DNA of 27,546 nucleotides, from positions 1-27,546 of the forward strand of contig CAZCHS010000033.1 in NCBI GenBank assembly GCA_964498725.1. Reading direction: 5' to 3'. The position numbers and the translations under genes were made by a program. The notes below the pieces were generated by a model. The model saw nothing but the letters and a program-made list of their open reading frames with translations. It was not told where the DNA came from and searched no databases. Shown here in pieces: positions 16,235 to 24,558 of this stretch. Source of the DNA: JAFGTP01 sp964498725. GTDB lineage: Bacteria > Fidelibacterota > UBA2242 > JAFGTP01. Every line of letters starts with the position of its first letter. Within the stretch, counting starts at the first letter, position 1.

Positions 16235-17887
16235 TCACTTTCGCATTTTTTTATAAAGATTGATCAAATTATTGGTTGACTCATCATGAGATGTAACCAT
16301 TTCATCATTATCCAGTTCAGGCAGGATTTTTTTGGCTAATTGTTTTCCGAGTTCCACACCCCATTGGTCAAAACTAAAAATATTCCAGATGATGCCCTGG
16401 ACAAATATTTTATGTTCGTACATTGCGATCAAATTCCCTAAAACTTCCGGTGTAATTTTTTTTACCAGGATGGCGTTTGTGGGCTTATTGCCTTCAAAAA
16501 CTTTAAAATTTACCAATTTTTCGATTTCCCGATCAGATTTGCCTTCTTTTTGTAATTCTTCAACCACCTTTTTCTCGGTTTTTCCATTCATCAAAGCTTC
16601 TGTCTGGGCAAAGAAATTGGATAATAATTTTCGGTGATGATCACCGATATCATTATGAGAAATCGCCGGCGCGATAAAATCACAAGGAATTAATTTCGTA
16701 CCCTGATGAAGCAATTGATAAAAAGCATGCTGGCCATTGGTTCCGGGTTCACCCCAGATAATAGGACCGGTCTGATAGGCAACTTTACGGCCATTACGGT
16801 CAATGCACTTGCCATTTGATTCCATGTCACCCTGCTGAAAATAAGCGGGGAAGCGATGCATATATTGGTCGTAAGGCAATATGCAATGGGATTCAGCGCC
16901 CCAAAAATTATTATACCACACACCCAGCAAAGCCAGGATCACCGGCATGTTCCGCTTAAAATCCATGGTACGGAAATGCTCATCCATCTGGTGAGCGCCA
17001 TTGAGAAGCTTTTCAAAATTTTCATAACCGATTGTACAGGCTATGGAAAGACCAATTGCTGACCACAAAGAATAGCGGCCGCCAACCCAGTCCCAGAACC
17101 TGAATATATTTTCCGGCGCGATACCAAATTCCCTGACCTTTTCTTCATTGGTTGACAGGGCCACGAAGTGTTTGGGAATATGGCTTTCATCTTTGGCGCT
17201 TTCCAAAAACCAATCCCGGGCCGTATGGGCATTGGTCATGGTTTCCTGGGTAGTGAAGGTTTTGGACGCAATGATGAAAAGTGTTGTTTCAGGATTGATA
17301 TTTTTTAATGTTTCGGCAATGTGAGTACCATCGACATTAGATACATAATGTGTGTTAATGTGGGGAATTTTATAGGGTTTTAGCGCTTCCGTCACCATAA
17401 CCGGGCCTAAGTCGGAACCACCAATGCCGATATTTACAATATCCGTGATCGCTTTGCCGGTATAACCTTGCCAATCACCGGAAATGACGGATTCTGAAAA
17501 CTGTTTCATTTGTGCCAGTACTTTTTTGACTTCCGGCATCACATCATGATTATCCACATACATGGGTTTGTCATTCAGGTTGCGAAGGGCAATATGATAG
17601 ACGGCGCGATTTTCAGTTTCATTGATTTTATTGCCGGCATACATCTCGGCAATGGCCTGGCTTAATCCGCAATCCCTGGCCAATTGAATTAATAAATCTA
17701 TTGTTTCTTCGGTAATGATATTCTTTGAATAGTCCAGGTGGATATCATTCATATTTATGGAAAATTTGAAAGCCCTGTCCTTTTCTTGCCGGAACAGTTG
17801 GCGCATATGTTTTTCTTTTATTTCGTTAAAATGGTTGCTTAACTCTTTCCATGCATTTGTAACGGTGGGGTTTTGTCTTGGTAACAT
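16235..17887 (-). CDS. pgi: Glucose-6-phosphate isomerase
   Basis: Interconverts glucose 6-phosphate and fructose 6-phosphate in glycolysis and gluconeogenesis. The 550 residues carry the sugar-phosphate motifs NIGIGGSDLGP, ASKTFTTQETMTNA, WVGGRYSLWSAIGLSI and the signature FDQWGVELGKQLA near the end. The length suits the long bacterial/eukaryotic form. AAGGAGA precedes ATG 17887. It is followed within nine bases by the DJ-1 family gene. Upstream is the 339-base gap 17888-18226, holding repeat copy B. Confidence 0.97.
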   Translation of the reverse strand: MLPRQNPTVTNAWKELSNHFNEIKEKHMRQLFRQEKDRAFKFSINMNDIHLDYSKNIITEETIDLLIQLARDCGLSQAIAEMYAGNKINETENRAVYHIALRNLNDKPMYVDNHDVMPEVKKVLAQMKQFSESVISGDWQGYTGKAITDIVNIGIGGSDLGPVMVTEALKPYKIPHINTHYVSNVDGTHIAETLKNINPETTLFIIASKTFTTQETMTNAHTARDWFLESAKDESHIPKHFVALSTNEEKVREFGIAPENIFRFWDWVGGRYSLWSAIGLSIACTIGYENFEKLLNGAHQMDEHFRTMDFKRNMPVILALLGVWYNNFWGAESHCILPYDQYMHRFPAYFQQGDMESNGKCIDRNGRKVAYQTGPIIWGEPGTNGQHAFYQLLHQGTKLIPCDFIAPAISHNDIGDHHRKLLSNFFAQTEALMNGKTEKKVVEELQKEGKSDREIEKLVNFKVFEGNKPTNAILVKKITPEVLGNLIAMYEHKIFVQGIIWNIFSFDQWGVELGKQLAKKILPELDNDEMVTSHDESTNNLINLYKKMRK

Positions 17888-17915
17888 TTTTTCTCCTTAT
17901 GGGCAGTTTGTATTT

Positions 17916-18126
17916 AATTTACATTATTCATAAAAATATGAATAATGCCCACTTCGCGCCGATACGTTTCCTTCCGCCAGAGGCCGGATGTTCCAGTGGA
18001 AACTATCGGGATTAACCTGAATATCATTCTATGAATTTTCCAATTCATCTTTTTATTGATTTTTCGTAACTTGTTAATTTTATTCGCTTTCTTTTAAAAA
18101 TTGAAAATTCATGAATAATTCAGGTT
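17916..18126 (+). repeat. Dispersed MITE-like element, copy B (211 bp)
   Basis: Most of the pgi / NIF3-like intergenic gap is this element. In order: a degenerate left end, an AT hairpin ATTCATA-AAAA-TATGAAT, the segment CTTCGCGCCGATAC, and a core hairpin GTTTCC (17966-17971) / GGAAAC (17998-18003). The core stem extends outward by CGATA/TATCG with a single bulged C. Then comes AACCTGAATAT...TATGAATTTTCC, which is an imperfect inverted repeat of the right end GAAAATTCATGAATAATTCAGGTT. The 26-base core tip itself contains a small stem, TCCG(CC)AGA(GG)CCGGA. It shares nearly all of this order with copy C and its right end with copy A. Confidence 0.8.
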
Positions 18127-18148
18127 AATATTAAAACTACAGAATTTT

Positions 18149-18177
18149 TTGAACAATTTGTAGAAAAAATCTAATTT
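18149..18177 (+). promoter_or_regulatory. Candidate promoter for the NIF3-like gene
   Basis: TTGAAC (18149-18154) and TAATTT (18172-18177) are 17 bases apart, about 50 bases before ATG 18227 and just beyond the end of repeat copy B. The match is reasonable, but the region is AT-rich. Confidence 0.35.
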
Positions 18178-18226
18178 GTCAACAGAGAAGTATTGTTATT
18201 TTAAATTAATCAAAAAGGAAAAGAAG

Positions 18227-18547
18227 ATGTACAGATTGAATTTTTATGTCCCGGAAGAAAGTCTTGAGGAAGTCAAGAAGGCTCTTTTTGCCGCCGGTGC
18301 CGGGAAAATTGGTAATTACGAGAAATGCTGCTGGCAAGTGCCGGGAACCGGCCAGTTTTTGCCCATGGAAAATAGCAATCCGGCTATTGGTAAACAGGGT
18401 AAAATAGAACAGCTCCGGGAATATAAAGTTGAGATGGTATGCGGGGAGCAATTCGTCACGGCTGTTGTGGAGGCATTACTGAAGGCCCATCCTTATGAGG
18501 AGCCGGCCTATGACCTTGTCAAAGTGATTACAAAAAATGATCTCTGA
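18227..18547 (+). CDS. NIF3/YqfO-like small protein (CutA-like fold)
   Basis: 106 residues from ATG 18227, which has AAGGA-type purines upstream and opens directly into the domain (MYRLNFYVPEESLEEVKKALF). An in-frame ATG at 18176 would add 17 residues and is less likely. The sequence matches the ferredoxin-like insert domain of YqfO/NIF3 proteins: GxxGxYxxCxW-type GKIGNYEKCCWQVPGTGQFLP and the closing AHPYEEPAYDLV. The stand-alone form is widespread and sometimes called NGG1p-interacting factor 3 or cyclohydrolase-related, but its function is unknown. It ends three bases before the end of the convergent histidine kinase gene. Confidence 0.85.
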   Translation: MYRLNFYVPEESLEEVKKALFAAGAGKIGNYEKCCWQVPGTGQFLPMENSNPAIGKQGKIEQLREYKVEMVCGEQFVTAVVEALLKAHPYEEPAYDLVKVITKNDL

Positions 18548-18550
18548 TGA

Positions 18551-20821
18551 TTAGTAGTCAGGTTCCCGGATCAATAATTTAATGGTAACAGTCGTACCTT
18601 TTCCCGGCGCGCTTTTGACAATTATATCGCCTTTATGAAGGTCGACGAGTTCCTTACAAATGATCAGTCCGAGGCCATGGCCTTTTTCACCTGATGTACC
18701 GCGTGTGGAAATGGTTTCTTCTATTTTAAACAACTTTTCCTGCAGATTTTTTGACATTCCGACACCATTATCAATGACATTAATATAAATATATTGGTCG
18801 TCCTGAGCATCATTGATTTCAATGGTTCCCTCGATTGGTGTGAACTTGATGGCATTGGATAAAACATTTCTTAAGACTGTGGCAACCATGTTTTTATCGG
18901 CATAGACTTCTGTGCGATTACCAACAAAATTATCAATTTGCAGGGTTTTCTCTTCAATATTTTTCTTAAAAAGAAGCAGGTTGTTATAAACCATGGCCTT
19001 AAGATTAAAATTAACCGGCGAATAATTTGTTTTTTTGGTCTGTATCCGTCCCCATTCCATCAGTGTATCCAACAAATTTAGTGAATTACTGTTGATCTGA
19101 TCTAACTCTTTCGTCAATTTTTTCAGGAATTGGCGGTCGATTTTTTCCATTGACCGGTTCAGTACATTGATAAAACTTGAAATATTGGAATGCGCATTAT
19201 AGAGGTCATGGCCGATAATGGCATAAAGCCGGTCTTTGGAGGCGATTGTCTTTTCCAGTTCCTCTTTTTGTCGTTGGATGGTTTTGTTTTGCTTTTGCAG
19301 TTTTTTGTTGATTTTACGTTTGTTAATGATGGAAATGATATTAATTATGGCAATAGTTGCAATAAGTATAAAAATAAATACAAAAGCGGTGATGATCGCT
19401 TTTTGGGTCTTAAGTTTTGATTCGGCAATTAATTTTTCTTTTTTTAGTAATTCTGTCTCTTGTTGCTGATTTTTAATATTATGTATGATCTCCAGTTCTT
19501 CGATATGCGCTTTTCTTTCTTCAGCAACCATTTTATCCTGGTATTCTGTGTAGTGTTTTAGGTTGGCGAAGGCCTTTTCAATATCCTGCTGGTCTTCGTA
19601 GATTTTATAAAGGGCTTCATAAACATCAACTTTGAGGTCGAGTAAATCAAGTTCATCGGTTTCTGACAGAATATCATTTAGCAGGGTAGTTGCCTGGCCG
19701 GGTTTACCTAAGTTGGCCAAAATTTCCCCTTTTTTGATTGTATCTGAAATTCTTAAATCAGGCGGGTAGGTAATGGTATCCAGAATTGCGACGGATTGGT
19801 TGTGATAGTTCAGTGCCTGTTCATAATTTTCCTGTTTCATCGCATAGTCCCGGCGCAGTCCGAGTTTATAGGCGATAGCATCGGGATAATCAATTTTTTC
19901 AATATACTGGTCCGCTATTTTGAAAAGGCTGTCCAGATCATTATAATCACTTGCTTTGATTAGAAATTCTATTTTTGATAATACAGAATAGGTTCTGGTT
20001 AGATTATCATTGGTAATTTCTGCAATTTCCAGTGATTTATCAGCATATTCGATTGCTTTTTTGTAGTTTTCTTTTTTTTCATACAAAAACCCCAGGTTAT
20101 GATAAATATACCATAAATGATAGTTGTCATCATTCTTTTCTGCCAGCGCCATTCCTTCATAAAAATATTCAGAGGATTTTTCATAGTTATTAGTAGTTAA
20201 AAATAAGGAACCGAGATTCACGTAAGTATTAACCAATCTGAATTCATTGCTGTCTTTCTGGTCGATATTGAGAGCCAGCAGATATTGTTTCAGGGCTTTT
20301 GAAAATTTGCCAGCGTGAAAATCTAAAATTCCCAGATTAATATAGGCGGCACCAAGATAATTATTCATGATTTTTGCTTCGGCAAGATCGCGTACTTTTT
20401 CGTAGTATTTGCGGGCTTTTTGGGGTTTATTGGTATCATTATAGTGGATGCCGATCGAATTCAATGCTCTTGCAATCCCGATAGTGTCCTGCTTTTCCCT
20501 ATAAAAATCCAGGGCTTTTTGGCTGTAATACAGACTGCTGTCAAAATGTGTTGCTTTACTGTGGCACAATTCCATCAATAAATATAATTCGCCCAGTTTA
20601 TAATTGTCATGATCATGAGAAATCGATTTTGCTTTTTGGGCGATTTCTATACTTTTGGCGGGATCATGGTGATAGTAGTGATTGGCCATTAATAATAAAT
20701 TATCAATTTTTTCCGGCCCGTCACTATGCCGGAGTTCATTTTCCAGACTATCAATATACTCCGGATTATGTCCCAATAATAAAGAGACAAAAACAATAAT
20801 GGTGATTAAACTTTTTCGCAT
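18551..20821 (-). CDS. TPR-domain membrane sensor histidine kinase
   Basis: 756 residues. A signal peptide (to about residue 18) leads into about ten TPR-like helical pairs (about 40-430, e.g. AYINLGILDFHAGKFSKALKQYLLAL), predicted periplasmic. A coiled coil (about 430-475) and one membrane helix (about 474-499) follow, then a second coiled coil (500-530). The kinase core has phosphoacceptor H538 in IIGHDLYNA, N-box N656 (RNVLSNAIKFT), DNGVGM (684-689) and GHGLGL (714-719). This is the common Bacteroidetes-type TPR sensor kinase. No partner regulator is adjacent. The orphan regulator at 14864-15637 is the nearest candidate. It ends three bases from the convergent NIF3-like gene. The ribosome site is weak. 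Confidence 0.93.
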   Translation of the reverse strand: MRKSLITIIVFVSLLLGHNPEYIDSLENELRHSDGPEKIDNLLLMANHYYHHDPAKSIEIAQKAKSISHDHDNYKLGELYLLMELCHSKATHFDSSLYYSQKALDFYREKQDTIGIARALNSIGIHYNDTNKPQKARKYYEKVRDLAEAKIMNNYLGAAYINLGILDFHAGKFSKALKQYLLALNIDQKDSNEFRLVNTYVNLGSLFLTTNNYEKSSEYFYEGMALAEKNDDNYHLWYIYHNLGFLYEKKENYKKAIEYADKSLEIAEITNDNLTRTYSVLSKIEFLIKASDYNDLDSLFKIADQYIEKIDYPDAIAYKLGLRRDYAMKQENYEQALNYHNQSVAILDTITYPPDLRISDTIKKGEILANLGKPGQATTLLNDILSETDELDLLDLKVDVYEALYKIYEDQQDIEKAFANLKHYTEYQDKMVAEERKAHIEELEIIHNIKNQQQETELLKKEKLIAESKLKTQKAIITAFVFIFILIATIAIINIISIINKRKINKKLQKQNKTIQRQKEELEKTIASKDRLYAIIGHDLYNAHSNISSFINVLNRSMEKIDRQFLKKLTKELDQINSNSLNLLDTLMEWGRIQTKKTNYSPVNFNLKAMVYNNLLLFKKNIEEKTLQIDNFVGNRTEVYADKNMVATVLRNVLSNAIKFTPIEGTIEINDAQDDQYIYINVIDNGVGMSKNLQEKLFKIEETISTRGTSGEKGHGLGLIICKELVDLHKGDIIVKSAPGKGTTVTIKLLIREPDY

Positions 20822-20904
20822 TTTTTTGCAATCTCATTTTTTATAATACTACAACTATATTTGGCGCTATGCAAGTGTGATTAAAATAACAATTCTTTTT
20901 GTGC

Positions 20905-22050
20905 TCATTTCAATAAAATGATCTTGTTGGTTTTTGTAAAGCCATCTGTCGTCATTATACGATAGAGATAAATGCCATTGGAAACCGTTAAATCATCATT
21001 GTCTTTACCGTTCCATTGGTAACTATGAAATCCCTGTTGCAGAGCTTTGTTGGTTAAGGGTTTGACCAAATTTCCCTTTAAATCATAAATACCCAGGCTG
21101 ACTGTGCTGTTGTCTGGCAAATAGAATTTGATCGTTGTAGATGGATTACAGGGATTGGGATAGGCCGGGAATAATTGATAATTGTCAAGGGCAATATCTT
21201 TGTTATCAGGAATTGTTACGGAGATTTTGTCATGTTTCTTAGTCTGATTGGAGTAAGTGACATCTTCAAGTTGGTAGTAATAAGCACGCCCCGGAATGAC
21301 TTCAGTATCGGTAAAGGAGTAATTGTTTTGGGTAGAAGAATTGCCGGCGCCCGGTATTATTGACGTATTGATTTTTTGAAATTCCCCCTTTTCACTTTCT
21401 CCTTTGTAGAGGTTAAATCCCATATTATTCATTTCACTTTCCGTTGTCCATTGAATGAGGACTTTGTCCTGTTGATATTTGGCTGTGAATGAGGAGAGGG
21501 TGACAGGGAGGGATTGGTCTCCGTCGTTTGTTTTACCGGGAGAAAATAATAATCCAGGATCTATTGTAGAATGCTTTACAAAATCACCGGTAATGTCTGG
21601 ATTTCTGGTTAAGGCTTGATCATCGCCACCTTCACTTCCATAGGATACAGTAGTTATTGTATCACCCGAATCATCCAATATTGTTATTTCATCTCCTGGA
21701 TTATTTAAGCCTAAGTAAGAAGTTTGAATTAGTGCACCGCCAAAATCACCCGTCGGATTACCGCCACCAAATACAACAATGCAAGAAAATGAATTTAGTG
21801 TAGTATTGGCTCCAAAAGTATGACGTTCGCCTGTATTATCGTGTATCTCCCAGGCTGAAATGTCAACAGCAGAAGAAGAATTGTTATAAATTTCAATAAA
21901 TTCATCATCATTACTATCAACCACACCATCTCCATTAGCATCCCCGTGTTCAGTATCCGGATCAGCATGGATTTCATTAATTACAAGTTGCCCCCATGCA
22001 CTCCCAAGTGCCATGATTAAAACCAAACAAATACTTAATAAATTTTTCAT
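20905..22050 (-). CDS. Secreted lamin-tail domain protein with C-terminal sorting domain
   Basis: 381 residues. A Sec signal peptide ends near AWG-Q (20/21). A lamin-tail domain follows (about 21-140), opening with LVINEIHADPD and holding a calcium-loop-like DANGDGVVDSNDDE (37-50). A fibronectin-like segment comes next (about 181-280), with SLPVTLSSFTAKYQQDKVLIQWTT. The C-terminus (about 293-381) is a FlgD/T9SS type A-like sorting domain: LFPAYPNPCNPSTTIKFYLP, then GIYDLKGNLV, NGIYLYRI and TNKIILLK. Cysteine replaces the usual phenylalanine of NPFNPST. It is likely exported and attached to or released from the cell surface. AAGGAA precedes ATG 22050. Confidence 0.9.
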   Translation of the reverse strand: MKNLLSICLVLIMALGSAWGQLVINEIHADPDTEHGDANGDGVVDSNDDEFIEIYNNSSSAVDISAWEIHDNTGERHTFGANTTLNSFSCIVVFGGGNPTGDFGGALIQTSYLGLNNPGDEITILDDSGDTITTVSYGSEGGDDQALTRNPDITGDFVKHSTIDPGLLFSPGKTNDGDQSLPVTLSSFTAKYQQDKVLIQWTTESEMNNMGFNLYKGESEKGEFQKINTSIIPGAGNSSTQNNYSFTDTEVIPGRAYYYQLEDVTYSNQTKKHDKISVTIPDNKDIALDNYQLFPAYPNPCNPSTTIKFYLPDNSTVSLGIYDLKGNLVKPLTNKALQQGFHSYQWNGKDNDDLTVSNGIYLYRIMTTDGFTKTNKIILLK

Positions 22051-22192
22051 GTTTAATTTCCTTTATTTTATTTAAACAATTTTCTTCCTGATCTCTAAAA
22101 GAGATGCAAAATTATGCGAAAGTGATTAAATAAAATGAAATTCCGTATAAATTAATTTAAAAAAATATTGGTAAAAGGCAAGTATGTTTAAG

Positions 22193-22229
22193 AAAAAAAT
22201 AAAAAAGCCCCACAATGGTTGCAGGGCTT
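22193..22229 (-). terminator. Rho-independent terminator of hutU
   Basis: On the minus strand AAGCCCTGCAA pairs with TTGTGGGGCTT around a CCA loop (11 pairs, two of them G-U or U-G), followed at once by TTTTTTATTTTT. It begins seven bases after the hutU stop. Confidence 0.93.
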
Positions 22230-22236
22230 GTGTATT

Positions 22237-24243
22237 TTACTTCAATAAATTGGTTATTATATCGTCGTCAACCTGATAGGGAATTGTTATCTGTCCCTTT
22301 TTTCGGTTATGTTGGTTCCATTTCATGGATGTTGTGATGGCGTTTTTATTACCGGCCCAGTTGCGTCGTGCGACGCCGCCCATGACATCCCAGGACAATC
22401 CTTTGATAATAATTTCATCGGCTTTGGTACTGCCGTCCAGTAAAATCGCATTGCCGCCATTGGAAGCGCGGCCAATTCCGACACCGCCGCCATTGGACAG
22501 CACCACCAGAGTCATGCCGCGGGCGACATTGCCTGCAAAGCACTGCACGGACATATCAGCAGTGGTACGGCTGCCGTCATAGATATTCGCGGTTTCGCGA
22601 AAAGGTGAATCTGTGCCAGACACATCATGGTGGTCCCGTCCCAGAAGCACCGGGCCGATCTTACCGTCCCGGACCAATTGATTGAACTTCAGTGCGATTT
22701 CCACCCGTCCCACTTCGTCGGAATAAAGAATACGGGCTTTGGTGCCGACCACCAATTTGTTTTCTTCGGCAGTGGCAATCCAGTGATGATTATCGCGATG
22801 CACGGAACTTTCATTGGGATCGATGCAATTCATGGCCGCCTGATCAGTGGCATGAAGGTCTTCATCTTTTCCGCTCAGGCACACCCAGCGAAAAGGGCCA
22901 AAGCCTCTGTCAAAACAGACCGGCCCCATAATATCTTCCACATAGGATGGCCAGATAAATCCTTCCGATGTATCCGCTTGGTTGCTAGCGATTTCCTTAA
23001 TTCCGGCGTCAAAAACAGAAGCCATAAAGGAATTGCCGTAATCCCAGAAATGAGCGCCTTTATCGGTCAATTTTTTGATCACAGTGTAATGGCGTGCCAG
23101 GGATTCGTCAACTAATTTTTTGAATTTTTCCGGATCATTGCGCAGGATCTTCCGGCCTTCGTCAAAACTATAATCCACCGGCGTATATCCGCCTTCATAA
23201 ACGGCATGGCAGGAAGTTTGGTCGGAAATCAATTTAACAGTGACATTTTTTTGGTCTAAATATTCCAGCAGATCGACGATATTGCCATGGTAAGCGATTG
23301 AGACCGCTTCACCTTTTTGCTTATACTCTTGCATCCAACTAAGAATTTGGCCAAGATCACCGGACACCTTACTGACCCAGCCTTGTTCATGGCGGGTTTT
23401 AATACGGCTTTCGTCCACTTCGGCAAAAACGCCGATACCACCGGCAATCTCCGTGGCTTTGGGTTGCGCGCCTGACATTCCACCGAGACCGGAACTGACA
23501 TAAAAAATCCCTTTCAGATCTTTATCTTCGGGAATACCTAAATATTTGCGGCTGGCATTCAGTACAGTAATGTAAGTGCCGTGAACAATTCCCTGGGGGC
23601 CGATATACATCCAGCCGCCGGCGGTCATTTGCCCATAATTGGTGACACCCAGTGCGGTGAGTTTCGCAAAATGATCGGGATTGTCCCATTTGCCTACCAT
23701 TAAGCCATTGGTGGAAATGACCAGCGGCGCCTGTTTGCTGGAAGGAAAAATTCCAACCGGATGGCCGCTGCTGACCACCAGGGTTTGGTCTTCCCGAATG
23801 ATTTCCAGATATTTTTTAATGAGGCGATACTGCATCCAGTTTTGACAAACCTGGCCGGTTTCGCCATAGGTCACCAGTTCATAAGGATAGAGCGCCACAT
23901 CGAAATCAAGATTGTTGTCAATATTGACCTGTAATGCCCGGGCTTCCAAAATACCGTTGTAATCGTCAACCGGGCGTCCTTTGATTTCACCCTGTGGACG
24001 GTAGCGATAGCCGTAAATGCGGCCATGGGTTTTTAATTCTTCCAGAAATTCCGGCGCTAATGTTTTATGTAATTTTTGTGGAATATACCTTAAGGCGTTT
24101 CGTAATGCAATTTCTGTTTCCCGTTTAGTTAGGTTAAATCCTCTGGATGGTGCCCGGCGAATTCCTTCTTTGAAAACCGGTTCCGGGGGCAATTCATCGG
24201 ATAATTTTATTTGCATGGCCTTTGAAATATCTAAACTCTCCAT
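22237..24243 (-). CDS. hutU: Urocanate hydratase
   Basis: Second step of histidine breakdown: urocanate to imidazolone propionate with tightly bound NAD+. The 668 residues match the long form of the enzyme seen in Bacteroidetes and eukaryotes, rather than the roughly 555-residue proteobacterial form. Visible blocks include YGQMTAGGWMYIGPQGIVHGT, SGLGGMSGAQPKA (NAD site), YHGNIVDLLEYL, CFDRGFGPFRWVCLSGKDEDL and LSNGGGVGIGRASNGG. GAGGAGGG precedes ATG 24243, so the start is firm. No hutH, hutI or hutG lies in the window. The gene seems to be its own unit, with its own terminator. Confidence 0.96.
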   Translation of the reverse strand: MESLDISKAMQIKLSDELPPEPVFKEGIRRAPSRGFNLTKRETEIALRNALRYIPQKLHKTLAPEFLEELKTHGRIYGYRYRPQGEIKGRPVDDYNGILEARALQVNIDNNLDFDVALYPYELVTYGETGQVCQNWMQYRLIKKYLEIIREDQTLVVSSGHPVGIFPSSKQAPLVISTNGLMVGKWDNPDHFAKLTALGVTNYGQMTAGGWMYIGPQGIVHGTYITVLNASRKYLGIPEDKDLKGIFYVSSGLGGMSGAQPKATEIAGGIGVFAEVDESRIKTRHEQGWVSKVSGDLGQILSWMQEYKQKGEAVSIAYHGNIVDLLEYLDQKNVTVKLISDQTSCHAVYEGGYTPVDYSFDEGRKILRNDPEKFKKLVDESLARHYTVIKKLTDKGAHFWDYGNSFMASVFDAGIKEIASNQADTSEGFIWPSYVEDIMGPVCFDRGFGPFRWVCLSGKDEDLHATDQAAMNCIDPNESSVHRDNHHWIATAEENKLVVGTKARILYSDEVGRVEIALKFNQLVRDGKIGPVLLGRDHHDVSGTDSPFRETANIYDGSRTTADMSVQCFAGNVARGMTLVVLSNGGGVGIGRASNGGNAILLDGSTKADEIIIKGLSWDVMGGVARRNWAGNKNAITTSMKWNQHNRKKGQITIPYQVDDDIITNLLK

Positions 24244-24558
24244 AATCCCTCCTCAATATTTATCTATATTTAATCAATTTTTAGAAAATTCTCTACTTAA
24301 ATAAGTTAAAAAATCGAATGAGAAAAGATAAAAATAATTAAGTGTGTTTTCAAGGAAATAGTCTCTCAGTGAATAGGTTTTCAACGATAAAAAAATCAAT
24401 CTGATGTTTTTAATATGCTTGAAAACAGGTGACATCATTCCGGANNNNNNNNNNNNNNNNNNNNNNNNNNNNNNNNNNNNNNNNNNNNNNNNNNNNNNNN
24501 NNNNNNNNNNNNNNNNNNNNNNNNNNNNNNNNNNNNNNNNNNNNCAGATAAAAAAAAC
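24244..24558. other. Intergenic region with a 100-N assembly gap
   Basis: Between the hutU start and the end of the DUF3472 gene lie about 200 AT-rich bases with no gene or clear hairpin, then exactly 100 N (24445-24544). A round 100 usually marks a scaffold join of unknown true size. The linkage of hutU to the genes on the right is therefore not proven by sequence. Neither flank matches the ends of the dispersed element. Confidence 0.95.
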
